Positions 1 through 5,782 of a stretch of 8,468 nucleotides of DNA are shown here, piece by piece. The number at the start of each line of letters is the position of its first letter. The stretch's first letter is position 1. The position numbers and the translations under genes were made by a program. Location: the NCBI GenBank assembly GCA_964456815.1, contig CAYWCO010000049.1:1-8468 (forward strand), in the 5' to 3' direction. This DNA comes from CAVTZP01 sp964456815 (lineage in GTDB: Bacteria; Chloroflexota; Dehalococcoidia; Dehalococcoidales; BS750m-G39). A model generated the notes under the pieces. It was not told the DNA's origin and did not search any database. It worked only from the letters and a program-made list of their open reading frames with translations.

Positions 1-25
1 GCGTCAGCCCCTCTTTCTTTTTCTT

Positions 26-51
26 CCCCCTCTCCAAGAGTGGAGAGGGGG
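26..51. repeat. G/C-rich 10-bp hairpin upstream of smpB
   Basis: CCCCCTCTCC at 26-35 pairs perfectly with GGAGAGGGGG at 42-51 around the loop AAGAGT. It is followed by GATTAAGGGGGTGAGG at 51-66. It has no T-tract, so it is a poor intrinsic terminator for any gene upstream of the window. Hairpins of this composition recur between genes in many bacterial genomes as REP-like repeats, so it may be one copy of an interspersed family. Only one copy is present in this window, so that reading is inference. Confidence 0.55.
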
Positions 52-90
52 ATTAAGGGGGTGAGGTTAATAAGCAATATTAGTGGCGTG

Positions 91-106
91 TGATATAATT
101 TAAATA
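91..106 (+). promoter_or_regulatory. extended -10 promoter of smpB-ssrA
   Basis: TGATATAAT at 91-99 is a perfect TATAAT (94-99) with the TGN extension at 91-93. At the usual 17-bp spacing the -35 position (71-76, TAAGCA) is weak, as is common for extended -10 promoters. The predicted transcription start is near 105-107, only about 5-6 nt before the smpB ATG at 112. No Shine-Dalgarno sequence lies in that interval, so the message would be nearly leaderless. Confidence 0.6.
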
Positions 107-111
107 GAGCT

Positions 112-576
112 ATGGCAATAAAAACAGTAGCCACCAATCGCAAGGCGTATCACAATTATCATATAGGTGAGAGCGTAGAAGCCGGCATTGCCCTTACCGG
201 TACCGAGATAAAGTCAATCCGGGCGGGGAGGGTGAGCCTGTCTGATGCCTATGTTAGACCTGAGAACGGTGAGTTGTGGCTGGTTGGTGCCCATATCGCC
301 CGCTATGACGCCGGCAGCTATATGAGCCACCAGCCGACCCGTTCCCGCAAGCTTTTATTGCATCGTAAGCAGATTAATAACCTTACCAGCAAGGTGGTGG
401 AGCGGGGCTTTACTTTGGTCCCGGTTAGGTTATATATTAAAGATAGCCTGGCTAAGGTGGAGGTGGCGTTGGGCAGGGGTAAAAGGCTCTACGATAAGCG
501 GGAGGCAATTGCCCGCCATGACGCAGAGAGGGAGATGGAGCGAGCCATTAAAAACCGCAGGCTGAGAAGGAGGTAG
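112..576 (+). CDS. smpB: SsrA-binding protein SmpB
   Basis: SmpB binds the tRNA-like part of tmRNA and delivers it to ribosomes stalled on broken messages. It takes the place of the missing anticodon arm and places its C-terminal tail in the empty mRNA channel. The 154 residues match the usual family length. Family hallmarks are visible: NRKAYHNYHIGESVEAGI near residues 9-26, the LTGTEIKSIRAGRVSL stretch at about 28-43, the GRGKRLYDKRE motif at about 121-131, and a basic tail ending NRRLRRR. The ATG at 112 gives the standard N-terminus. It has no clear Shine-Dalgarno and lies about 5-6 nt from the predicted transcription start. Its RNA partner begins 19 nt after the stop codon, so the two are probably co-transcribed. 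I see no truncation or odd residues. Confidence 0.97.
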   Translation: MAIKTVATNRKAYHNYHIGESVEAGIALTGTEIKSIRAGRVSLSDAYVRPENGELWLVGAHIARYDAGSYMSHQPTRSRKLLLHRKQINNLTSKVVERGFTLVPVRLYIKDSLAKVEVALGRGKRLYDKREAIARHDAEREMERAIKNRRLRRR

Positions 577-595
577 TTTACCCTTTAAAATAAAT

Positions 596-950
596 GGGGA
601 CGCGTGGGTTCGACAGGGGAAGTAGGCTACAGGGTTGCAAGCTGAGGTGCCGCTAACCTCATAAAACAAGTGGCAAAAATAACTGGCGAACCTGAATTCG
701 CTTACGCAGCCTAATTAAATAGGCTGCGCGCCCACCCCCGCCTCTCCTCAATGGGTGGGGATTGGGTGACGTTAAGTTGAGGTGCCGCCACTCAGACACC
801 GATAAGGGTGGTGAAAGAGCTATCGGTTGGCCTGGCTAAACTCGGTCAGCAAGAGGCTAGCCGGGTGAGATTAAAGAGCTGACTAAGCTTGTAGGATATT
901 CTGGGCAGCTTCCTTTGGACGGGGAGTTCAACTCTCCCCCGTCTCCACCA
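596..950 (+). ncRNA. ssrA: tmRNA (SsrA), one-piece
   Basis: The RNA acts as both tRNA and mRNA in trans-translation. The 5' end GGGGACG (596-602) pairs with CGTCTCC (940-946), followed by ACCA with an encoded CCA. The third pair is G598-U944, the G-U wobble that alanyl-tRNA synthetase recognises. The D-loop region GGGTTCGACAGGG and the T-loop TTCAACT (927-933) are present. The T-stem can form six pairs (921-926 with 934-939), one more than usual. Other helices I can draw: 637-642 with 887-892; 643-648 with 656-661 (PK1 stem); a hairpin at 706-712/721-727 containing the end of the tag; PK2 (731-737/753-759 plus 746-751/777-782); PK4 (831-837/859-865 plus 845-850/878-883). It lies 19 nt after smpB and ends before a strong terminator. 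Confidence 0.96.
673..714 (+). other. tmRNA tag reading frame, AKITGEPEFAYAA-stop
   Basis: Resume codon GCA at 673-675 and stop TAA at 712-714 encode AKITGEPEFAYAA. The other two frames either stop at once or do not end in an Ala-Ala degron. The bases before the resume codon (AAACAAGTG) resemble the A-rich run before the E. coli resume codon. The final codons and the first base of the stop codon lie in the 5' arm of the 706-712/721-727 hairpin. The ending is YAA where LAA or VAA is more common. The tag should mark released polypeptides for ClpXP-type proteases. Confidence 0.88.
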
Positions 951-961
951 GAAATTTAACC

Positions 962-998
962 GCGCCAGCCTTATAAGGCTGGCGCTTTTTCTTTTATT
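962..998 (+). terminator. intrinsic terminator of smpB-ssrA
   Basis: An 11-bp perfect stem, 962-972 with 975-985, is followed by TTTTTCTTTTATT (986-998). The T-tract contains the stop codon of the convergent permease gene (994-996), so the two units end against each other with no spacer. Read from the minus strand the hairpin lacks a good U-tract, so termination of the ABC operon here would be weaker. Confidence 0.92.
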
Positions 999-1782
999 CC
1001 TGAGCACCGAATGACCACATCGCCAGGATAACCATCACCGCCCCGAAGGCGGCAACTATTATCAAGTCCTCGCCGATGGACATGGTATGCCCGAGGACGG
1101 TAATACCCAGGGAAGCGGCAGGCTCGGCGCCGAGCACCAGCTGGCGTATGGGGTCAATGCCGTAGGTTGCCGGGTTGATTTTGACCAGGATACTCATCCA
1201 GTGCGGCAGATTATTAATCGGGAAGAAGATGCCGGAAAGGAATATCATGGGGAAGACGAGTAACTGCATCACCGCCTGATGGGCCTCCATGGACTTAATC
1301 CGGGAGGCAAGTAATATTCCCATTGCCGATAAGGCGCAGGCGACCAGGAACATCACCGGTATTAGCTTGGGCAGTATCTCCAAGGGGAAGGAGACGCCAA
1401 AAAGGGGGGCGAAGAGCAGTATTATTATCCCCTGTATCAGGGCAATGGTGGCTCCGCCCAGCGTTTTGCCCCCAGCCACCGCCACCCGGCTGATGGGCGC
1501 CACCAGCACCTCTCTGAGGAAGCCAAATTCGCGGTCCCAGACCACAGACACCCCTGACATGAAAGAGGTCATCAGCACCGTCATACCGATGATGCCGGGA
1601 AACATGAACTTGGAGAAATTAATCCCCGGGGCAAGCATGCCCATACTGCCACTCAGCCCACTGCCAAAAACTATTAGAAAGAGCAGGGGGAAGGCCAGGG
1701 AGATTACCATGCGCGTTTTGTCCCGCCAGAACCGCAGTAAATCGCGGTACCAGATAGTATAGATGCCCCGTAGGTTATTCAT
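994..1782 (-). CDS. ABC-2 type transporter permease (DrrB/NodJ-like)
   Basis: This is the membrane subunit of an ABC exporter that forms a transport path with the ATPase encoded just upstream. The 262 residues are typical of the family. I see six hydrophobic segments, at roughly 25-42, 59-80, 110-130, 140-160, 170-188 and 238-257. The cytoplasmic motif DREFGFLREVLVAPISR at 83-99 is the characteristic loop of drug and polysaccharide exporters of the ABC-2 type. The N-terminal amphipathic stretch with WYRDLLRFWRDK is also typical. A strong GGAGGAG ribosome binding site stands before the ATG. The gene starts 23 nt after the ATPase gene, so they form one operon. The substrate cannot be read from sequence. 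Drug, lipid or glycan export are all possible. Confidence 0.92.
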   Translation of the reverse strand: MNNLRGIYTIWYRDLLRFWRDKTRMVISLAFPLLFLIVFGSGLSGSMGMLAPGINFSKFMFPGIIGMTVLMTSFMSGVSVVWDREFGFLREVLVAPISRVAVAGGKTLGGATIALIQGIIILLFAPLFGVSFPLEILPKLIPVMFLVACALSAMGILLASRIKSMEAHQAVMQLLVFPMIFLSGIFFPINNLPHWMSILVKINPATYGIDPIRQLVLGAEPAASLGITVLGHTMSIGEDLIIVAAFGAVMVILAMWSFGAQE

Positions 1783-1805
1783 AATTCTCCTCCATTGCCG
1801 AGCGC

Positions 1806-2795
1806 TTAGCCCCGCCTCATGTAGCGACCATGCCGTCGCGCCATCTCTTTTAGCCCATTCTTGACCGCTTCGTCCCTGAGCCGGTGCCCGGTTAGCTTGA
1901 GAAAGACATCATCCAGGGTCGGGCGGCGCAGGCTAACGCTTAAGATTTCAGTTTTAAGCTCCTTTATCAGAATGGGGATGAACCTCTCCCCACCAGTAAT
2001 CTCAAAGATTATATGCTCGCCATCATGGGCGGCGCTGATTTGGTACCTCTCCTGAAGCTCGGCTTGAGCCTTGGGGTTATCTGCCGTGCTCAGGCTAATC
2101 ATGTCCCCGCCTACCATGCCCTTCAGCCCCCCGGGGCTGTCCAAGGCGATGAGTTTGCCGTAGTCCATGACGGCAATGCGGTTGGCATACTCGGCTTCAT
2201 CCATGTAGTGGGTGGTGAGGAAGATAGTGGTCCCCTCCGTCTTGCGTAAGCCGAGGATGAAGTCCCAGAGACGGCGCCGGGTCTGGGGGTCAAGTCCAAT
2301 GGTGGGCTCGTCCAGGAAAAGCACCTTGGGGCGGTGGAGGAGTCCCCGGGCAAGCTCAAGACGCCGTTTCATACCCCCGGAGAAGGTCTTGACGATGTCA
2401 CCGCGCCTTTCCCATAGCTCGACCATCGTCAGTACCTGCTTTGTCCTTTCCTTTCTCATCGCGGCCGGCATGTTATAGACACGGGCGTGGAACTCCAGGT
2501 TCTCCATGGCGGTCAGCCGCTCATCCAGGCTGGGGTCTTGAAATACCAGCCCGATGCTTTGTCGTACCTGGGCCTGTTGATGGCTAATGTCGAAGCCATT
2601 GACCAGCGCCCTGCCCGAGGTCGGCTTGGATAGGGTACAGAGAATATTGATTACCGTTGTCTTTCCCGCTCCATTGGGGCCAAGAAGACCAAATACCTCC
2701 CCCCGCTTAACACTGAAGCTGGCGTCATTTACCGCCACCAGCTGTTTGTAGTTCTTTACCAGGTGTTCCACCTTAATAATATGGCGTTTTGGCAT
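1806..2795 (-). CDS. ABC transporter ATP-binding protein (DrrA-like)
   Basis: This is the cytoplasmic motor of the exporter. Numbered from the upstream ATG at 2807, the motifs are Walker A GPNGAGKT (43-50), Q-loop Q90, signature SGGMKRR (143-149), Walker B VLFLDEP (162-168) with catalytic Glu167, D-loop GLD (171-173) and switch His200. All are intact. The C-terminal RRPTLDDVFLKLTG is typical of the daunorubicin-resistance type, and a basic tail of about 25 residues follows. I chose the ATG at 2795 (MPKRHIIKVEHL) because a GGGGGG run sits 4 nt before it. The ATG at 2807 adds only MGGK and has its nearest G-run 11 nt away. Both starts lie in or beside a 19-bp tandem repeat. The permease gene follows after 23 nt. 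Confidence 0.93.
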   Translation of the reverse strand: MPKRHIIKVEHLVKNYKQLVAVNDASFSVKRGEVFGLLGPNGAGKTTVINILCTLSKPTSGRALVNGFDISHQQAQVRQSIGLVFQDPSLDERLTAMENLEFHARVYNMPAAMRKERTKQVLTMVELWERRGDIVKTFSGGMKRRLELARGLLHRPKVLFLDEPTIGLDPQTRRRLWDFILGLRKTEGTTIFLTTHYMDEAEYANRIAVMDYGKLIALDSPGGLKGMVGGDMISLSTADNPKAQAELQERYQISAAHDGEHIIFEITGGERFIPILIKELKTEILSVSLRRPTLDDVFLKLTGHRLRDEAVKNGLKEMARRHGRYMRRG

Positions 2796-2798
2796 CTT

Positions 2799-2836
2799 AC
2801 CCCCCATTTTAATACTGACCCCCCATTTTAATACTG
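2799..2836 (-). repeat. perfect 19-bp tandem duplication at the ATPase start
   Basis: The unit ACCCCCCATTTTAATACTG (plus strand) occurs at 2799-2817 and again, without mismatch, at 2818-2836. On the minus strand each unit supplies an ATG and a GGGGGG run that can act as ribosome binding site. The upstream copy opens a five-codon frame (Met-Gly-Gly-Gln-Tyr, stop TAA) that ends beside the ATG at 2807. Confidence 0.93.
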
Positions 2837-2950
2837 GCGGTTGTTCTGTCGCAAATGTTTTTGCCCCTAAATTGAGATTTTAATAAAACTTAAACGCCAA
2901 TTTTATGGGTAATTAATCCCTGAACGCCTAATATTGGGCTGTAGGTAAAG
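2837..2950. promoter_or_regulatory. AT-rich divergent intergenic region
   Basis: This stretch separates the ABC operon (minus) from the small-protein gene (plus), so promoters for both should lie here. For the plus strand, TAATAT at 2929-2934 could be a -10 with a start near 2941, but I see no convincing -35. On the minus strand the AT-rich segment around 2875-2905 is the likeliest place, again with no clear hexamer pair. Confidence 0.35.
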
Positions 2951-3184
2951 ATGTTTGAGGAAGCTAAGACGGTTAAAGAGAGCGACATGATTAAAAGTGT
3001 TGTCCGGTGTCCGAATAATATGGTTGTAGTATTTGACGAGGATGACGAGCAGGTCCCTGAGTACCAGGGTATATACGAGGAAGTAAAGGAGCGCGTCCTG
3101 AGGGATGCCCCGCCAGAGACGCTATTCGGTCTCTGGTTTGATTATGAGACCGATATAAGAACAGTCTCACGGGAGGAGTGGTAA
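2951..3184 (+). CDS. small acidic protein of unknown function
   Basis: I do not recognise this 77-residue protein. It is acidic, with runs such as FDEDDEQVPEYQG (residues 28-40), and has no signal peptide, membrane segment or Cys pair that would suggest metal binding. The order of short hydrophobic and charged stretches (SVVRCPNNMVVVFDE, then a charged helix YEEVKERVLRDAP, then LFGLWFDYE) suggests a compact alpha/beta fold. GTAGG at 2941-2945 gives a modest ribosome binding site for the ATG at 2951. A second in-frame ATG at 2987 (MIKSVVRCP) has GAGAG just upstream and could be the true start, giving 65 residues. A receiver gene follows after 54 nt on the same strand, so a link to two-component signalling is possible but unproven. 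Confidence 0.65.
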   Translation: MFEEAKTVKESDMIKSVVRCPNNMVVVFDEDDEQVPEYQGIYEEVKERVLRDAPPETLFGLWFDYETDIRTVSREEW

Positions 3185-3222
3185 GCAAATCCTCTGCTCC
3201 CTTGCCTTTGTCATTGGTTTTA

Positions 3223-3594
3223 GATAGGAAAGGGAAAAATGAAGACTAACGTTTTAGTAGTTGACGACATTAAGAGCATTCGCCAGACCTTGAGCGGGAT
3301 GCTGGGGGATGAGGGGTATAACGTGGTCCTCGCCGAGAACGGCTATCAAGCCATTGAGGCGGCAAACCAGACCCCCTTTGACTTCATCTTCATGGATATA
3401 AAGATGCCGGGGATAAACGGGGTGCAGACCTTCCGCGAGATAAAGAAGATAAATCCTGAGGCGGTGGTGATAATGATGACCGCCTATTCAGTAGAGTATT
3501 TGGTGAGGGAGGCGATGGGAGAAGGTGCCTATGGTGTGGTTTACAAGCCGTTTGATATTGAGAAGATAGTGGGCATGATTGATTCTGCCCTTCG
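3223..3594 (+). repeat. receiver-gene duplication, copy 1
   Basis: This segment aligns with 5411-5782 at a constant offset of 2188 bases, with no gaps. Homology starts at GATAGGAAAGGGAAAA, the ribosome binding region, and ends near codon 119. Bases 3387-3489 are identical to 5575-5677, a run of 103. Confidence 0.95.
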
Positions 3595-3622
3595 CTGCCC
3601 ACAGCCCGCCCCCCAAAACTAA
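3239..3622 (+). CDS. single-domain response regulator receiver
   Basis: This 127-residue protein is one CheY-like receiver with no output domain. The acidic pocket is D9/D10, the predicted phosphoacceptor is D53 (FMDIKMP), the switch threonine is T81 and the conserved lysine is K103 (VYKPF). It probably carries phosphoryl groups between a kinase and another partner or acts by protein contact. AGGAAAGGG stands just before the ATG. Over residues 1-118 it is identical at 102 positions to the first receiver of the protein starting at 5427. Its last nine residues (RCPQPAPQN) diverge and look like random read-through sequence past the domain. It lies 54 nt after the small-protein gene, and a terminator follows at 3684. 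Confidence 0.93.
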   Translation: MKTNVLVVDDIKSIRQTLSGMLGDEGYNVVLAENGYQAIEAANQTPFDFIFMDIKMPGINGVQTFREIKKINPEAVVIMMTAYSVEYLVREAMGEGAYGVVYKPFDIEKIVGMIDSALRCPQPAPQN

Positions 3623-3683
3623 AAATCCGTCCCTTTCAACCCTAAGAAGACCTATTACCTTTGTACTATTCTCCCCCCTACAA

Positions 3684-3704
3684 GATGCCTATAGGCATCT
3701 TTTT
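3684..3704 (+). terminator. intrinsic terminator after the lone receiver gene
   Basis: The perfect 16-base palindrome GATGCCTATAGGCATC (3684-3699) is followed directly by TTTTT. The 6-bp stem is short but well placed, 61 nt after the stop codon at 3622. It also forms the start of the first copy of a degenerate direct repeat. The second copy, near 3802-3818, keeps only a weaker hairpin, so the terminator could be partly incidental to that repeat. Confidence 0.65.
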
Positions 3705-3774
3705 GCCTTTTATGATACAATTGGCAAAGAAGCCTTGGTTTAAAGGGGGGAAATAGCTGTAGGATAGCGAGCAG
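3685..3774 (+). repeat. decayed copy of the kinase leader and start
   Basis: This segment aligns with 3802-3892. Shared blocks include TGCCTA, TTTATG-TACAA-TGGC-AAGAA, GGTT-AAAGGGGGG and the end GAGCAG. Where copy 2 has the kinase ATG and its first codons, this copy reads ATAGCTGTAGGATAG: the start is ATA and an in-frame TAG follows four codons later. Confidence 0.75.
3713..3721 (+). promoter_or_regulatory. possible extended -10 element, repeat copy 1
   Basis: TGATACAAT contains TACAAT (3716-3721) with a TGN extension. No good -35 hexamer lies 16-18 bp upstream. The matching place in repeat copy 2 keeps the element as TGGTACAAC. Transcription from here would give the kinase gene a leader of about 140 nt. 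Confidence 0.4.
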
Positions 3775-3801
3775 TTATCCCTCATAAGTACTATTTTGGG
3801 C

Positions 3802-3892
3802 GTGCCTACTGGCGTTTTCTGGCATTTATGGTACAACTGGCGAAGAAATAGTGGTTGAAAGGGGGGAGAGATGGCTATCGGAAAGAGAGCAG
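3802..3892 (+). repeat. kinase leader and start, intact repeat copy
   Basis: This is the functional copy of the 90-base direct repeat. It includes the weak -10-like TGGTACAAC (3829-3837), the ribosome binding site AGGGGGG (3860-3866), the ATG at 3871 and the first seven codons of the PAS kinase gene. Confidence 0.75.
3829..3837 (+). promoter_or_regulatory. possible extended -10 element of the kinase operon
   Basis: TGGTACAAC has TACAAC (3832-3837) with a TGN extension. It would start a transcript near 3844, leaving a leader of about 27 nt with a G-rich ribosome binding site. The -35 region is not recognisable, so confidence rests on the match to the element in repeat copy 1. Confidence 0.35.
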
Positions 3893-5397
3893 GCAGCTCC
3901 TCCACCCTGGCAGAGCCTGGGGTGAAAGAATTAGAACAGTCAGTAAAGAAGCTTCAGGCGCTGATAGATGAAGCTCCCATTGGCGTTTGCAGCACAGACC
4001 TTAAGGGCAAGATTACCTATGTAAATAAGAGGTTTGAAGAGGTCTCGGGTTATTCGCGGGAGGAGGTGCTGGGCAAGAACGGACTTAAGCTCGGTATGTT
4101 CCCCAGCGAAGCGGTGAAACTCTTAGGCGAGCGGATGAAAGACAGGCTGAGGGGAAAACCGCCTCGTCTGCTGGAGACGAAGTTCAAGTGCAGGGATGGA
4201 CACTGGATATGGGTAGCGCTAGAGGGGAAGCTTGTGAAGGAAGGGGGCATACCCGTCGGCTTCCAGCTCATCTCAAGGGATATCACCCAGCGCAAAGAGG
4301 CGGAGGAGGCGCTGAGGGAGAGCCGGGAACAGTTCCGGAAGATGTTTGAGTCTGTCACCGACGGGATATCAGTTGTTGATTTGAATGGTATCATCGCCGA
4401 AGTAAACCAGAGAACAGTGGAGATGCACAGATTCAAGTCCAGGGATGAGATCTTGGGTAAGAGTGCTTTTGAACTGGTTGCCCCCCGCGACCACGATAGA
4501 ATAGCGGCCAACATGCGGAAAGCGGTAAAACAGGGGACGGTTAGAGGCGTGGAATACATCCTGCTTAGGGCAGATGGCTCCGAGTTTCCCGGTGAGTTAA
4601 GCACCAGCATACTGAAGGACGCTTCGGGCAAATGGATTGGCCACATCACCATTGCCCGGGATATCACCAAGCGCAAGAGAATGGAGAGTGAGCTGGAAGC
4701 GGCTCAGGAGCGGCTAATTCGCTCGGAGAAGCTGGCGGCAATAGGGCAACTGGCGAGCGGGGTTGGCCATGAGCTGAGGAACCCGCTGGGGGCAATTAAA
4801 AATGCCGCTCTCTATGTGCGGAGAAAGGTATCCAAGAGTGAGCTATCGGCTACTGAGCCTAAGGTGTTGCAATTTATTGACCTCATAGATGAGGAAGTTG
4901 AGAGTGCCAATAAGGTGATAACTGACCTGCTTAGCTTCTCCCGGGTAGCCAAGCCAACGGTCTCGCTGGTTAATGCCGGTAGCATAATTAGGGATTCCCT
5001 GAGCCACGTTGCCGTACCGGGGAATGTTGAGGTGGTTGCGGATGTAGACCCCAGCCTGCCCATGGTATTGGTGGATGCCGCCCAGATTCGGCAGGTATTT
5101 ATTAATGTCATCCTTAATGGCCTGGAGGCTATGCCTGAAGGTGGGCGCTTTGAAATTAGGGCTGGAAGTGAAGACGAGGTGGTAACGGTGGGCTTTGCCG
5201 ATACCGGCGAGGGCATCCCTGAGTCGGTAATGGGCAAAATTTTTGACCCCCTGTTTACTACCAAGCCAAAGGGTATTGGGTTGGGGCTGGCGATGAGCAA
5301 GAGTATCATGGAAAGGCACGGTGGGGATATCGTGGTAAGAAGTAAAGAAGGCAAAGGGACCACCTTCACCCTATCCCTGCCAACACGGGCGGCCTGA
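3871..5397 (+). CDS. soluble PAS-PAS sensor histidine kinase
   Basis: This 508-residue kinase has no membrane segment or signal peptide and must sense a cytoplasmic signal. Layout: short N-terminal coil (18-32), PAS 1 at about 33-143 ending in RDITQRKEAEE, PAS 2 at about 152-270 ending in ARDITKRKRME, a linking coil, HisKA with H300 in GHELRNPL, then the ATPase domain. The ATPase domain shows the N-box around N412/N416, DTGEGI (444-449), the F-box FDPLFTTK (458-465) and GIGLGLAMS (468-476). The HELRN sequence keeps the asparagine associated with phosphatase activity in this kinase class. AGGGGGG precedes the ATG. It is the first gene of the operon, and the double-receiver gene follows after 29 nt, making that protein the likely partner. 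No residue shows what the PAS domains bind. Confidence 0.95.
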   Translation: MAIGKRAGSSSTLAEPGVKELEQSVKKLQALIDEAPIGVCSTDLKGKITYVNKRFEEVSGYSREEVLGKNGLKLGMFPSEAVKLLGERMKDRLRGKPPRLLETKFKCRDGHWIWVALEGKLVKEGGIPVGFQLISRDITQRKEAEEALRESREQFRKMFESVTDGISVVDLNGIIAEVNQRTVEMHRFKSRDEILGKSAFELVAPRDHDRIAANMRKAVKQGTVRGVEYILLRADGSEFPGELSTSILKDASGKWIGHITIARDITKRKRMESELEAAQERLIRSEKLAAIGQLASGVGHELRNPLGAIKNAALYVRRKVSKSELSATEPKVLQFIDLIDEEVESANKVITDLLSFSRVAKPTVSLVNAGSIIRDSLSHVAVPGNVEVVADVDPSLPMVLVDAAQIRQVFINVILNGLEAMPEGGRFEIRAGSEDEVVTVGFADTGEGIPESVMGKIFDPLFTTKPKGIGLGLAMSKSIMERHGGDIVVRSKEGKGTTFTLSLPTRAA

Positions 5398-5410
5398 ATA
5401 AGCCAGTATG

Positions 5411-5782
5411 GATAGGAAAGGGAAAAATGAAGACTAACGTTTTAGTAGTTGACGACCTTAAGAGCATTCGGCTGACCTTGGGCGGAATACTGGAGGACGA
5501 GGGGTATAACGTGGTCCTCGCTGAGAACGGCTATCAAGCCATTGAGGCGGCAAAGCAGACCCCCTTCGGCCTCGTCTTCATGGATATAAAGATGCCGGGG
5601 ATAAACGGGGTGCAGACCTTCCGCGAGATAAAGAAGATAAATCCTGAGGCGGTGGTGATAATGATGACCGCCTATTCGGTTGAGGACTTGGTAAGAGAAG
5701 CCCTGGAAGAAGGCGCCTATGCCGTGGTTTACAAGCCGTTTGATATTGAGAAGATAGTGAGCATTATTGAGTCTGCCCTGCA
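5411..5782 (+). repeat. receiver-gene duplication, copy 2
   Basis: This copy matches 3223-3594 without gaps, from the ribosome binding site through codon 119. The two direct copies flank the PAS kinase gene. Recombination between them would delete 2188 bp and leave a single intact double-receiver gene. Confidence 0.95.

Noticed and set aside
430..669. 79-codon minus-strand frame across smpB and the tmRNA 5' end
   Set aside because: It overlaps two well-supported genes and shows no protein-like features.
1289..1762. 157-codon open frame on the plus strand inside the permease gene
   Set aside because: It lies antisense to a clear ABC-2 permease, its translation is low-complexity Ser/Thr/Arg-rich without a domain, and it has no ribosome binding site that stands out.
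3623..3870. Riboswitch (for example a cyclic di-GMP type) in the kinase leader
   Set aside because: The segment shows repeats and a terminator, but I could not draw any known aptamer core, and the inner hairpin of copy 1 is not kept in copy 2.
3685..3892. CRISPR-like array
   Set aside because: There are only two degenerate copies of about 90 bases separated by 27 bases, and the second contains a start codon. This is a leader duplication.
3678..3905. Minus-strand 75-codon frame with an internally repeated peptide
   Set aside because: The peptide repeat (a PFPIAI-like and a SYSYFPP-like half) just reflects the DNA direct repeat at 3685-3774 and 3802-3892. It overlaps the kinase start and has no recognisable domain.
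4050..4676. 208-codon minus-strand open frame inside the PAS kinase gene
   Set aside because: It is the complement of two well-formed PAS domains. Its Ser-rich translation is the usual shadow of G/C-biased codons.
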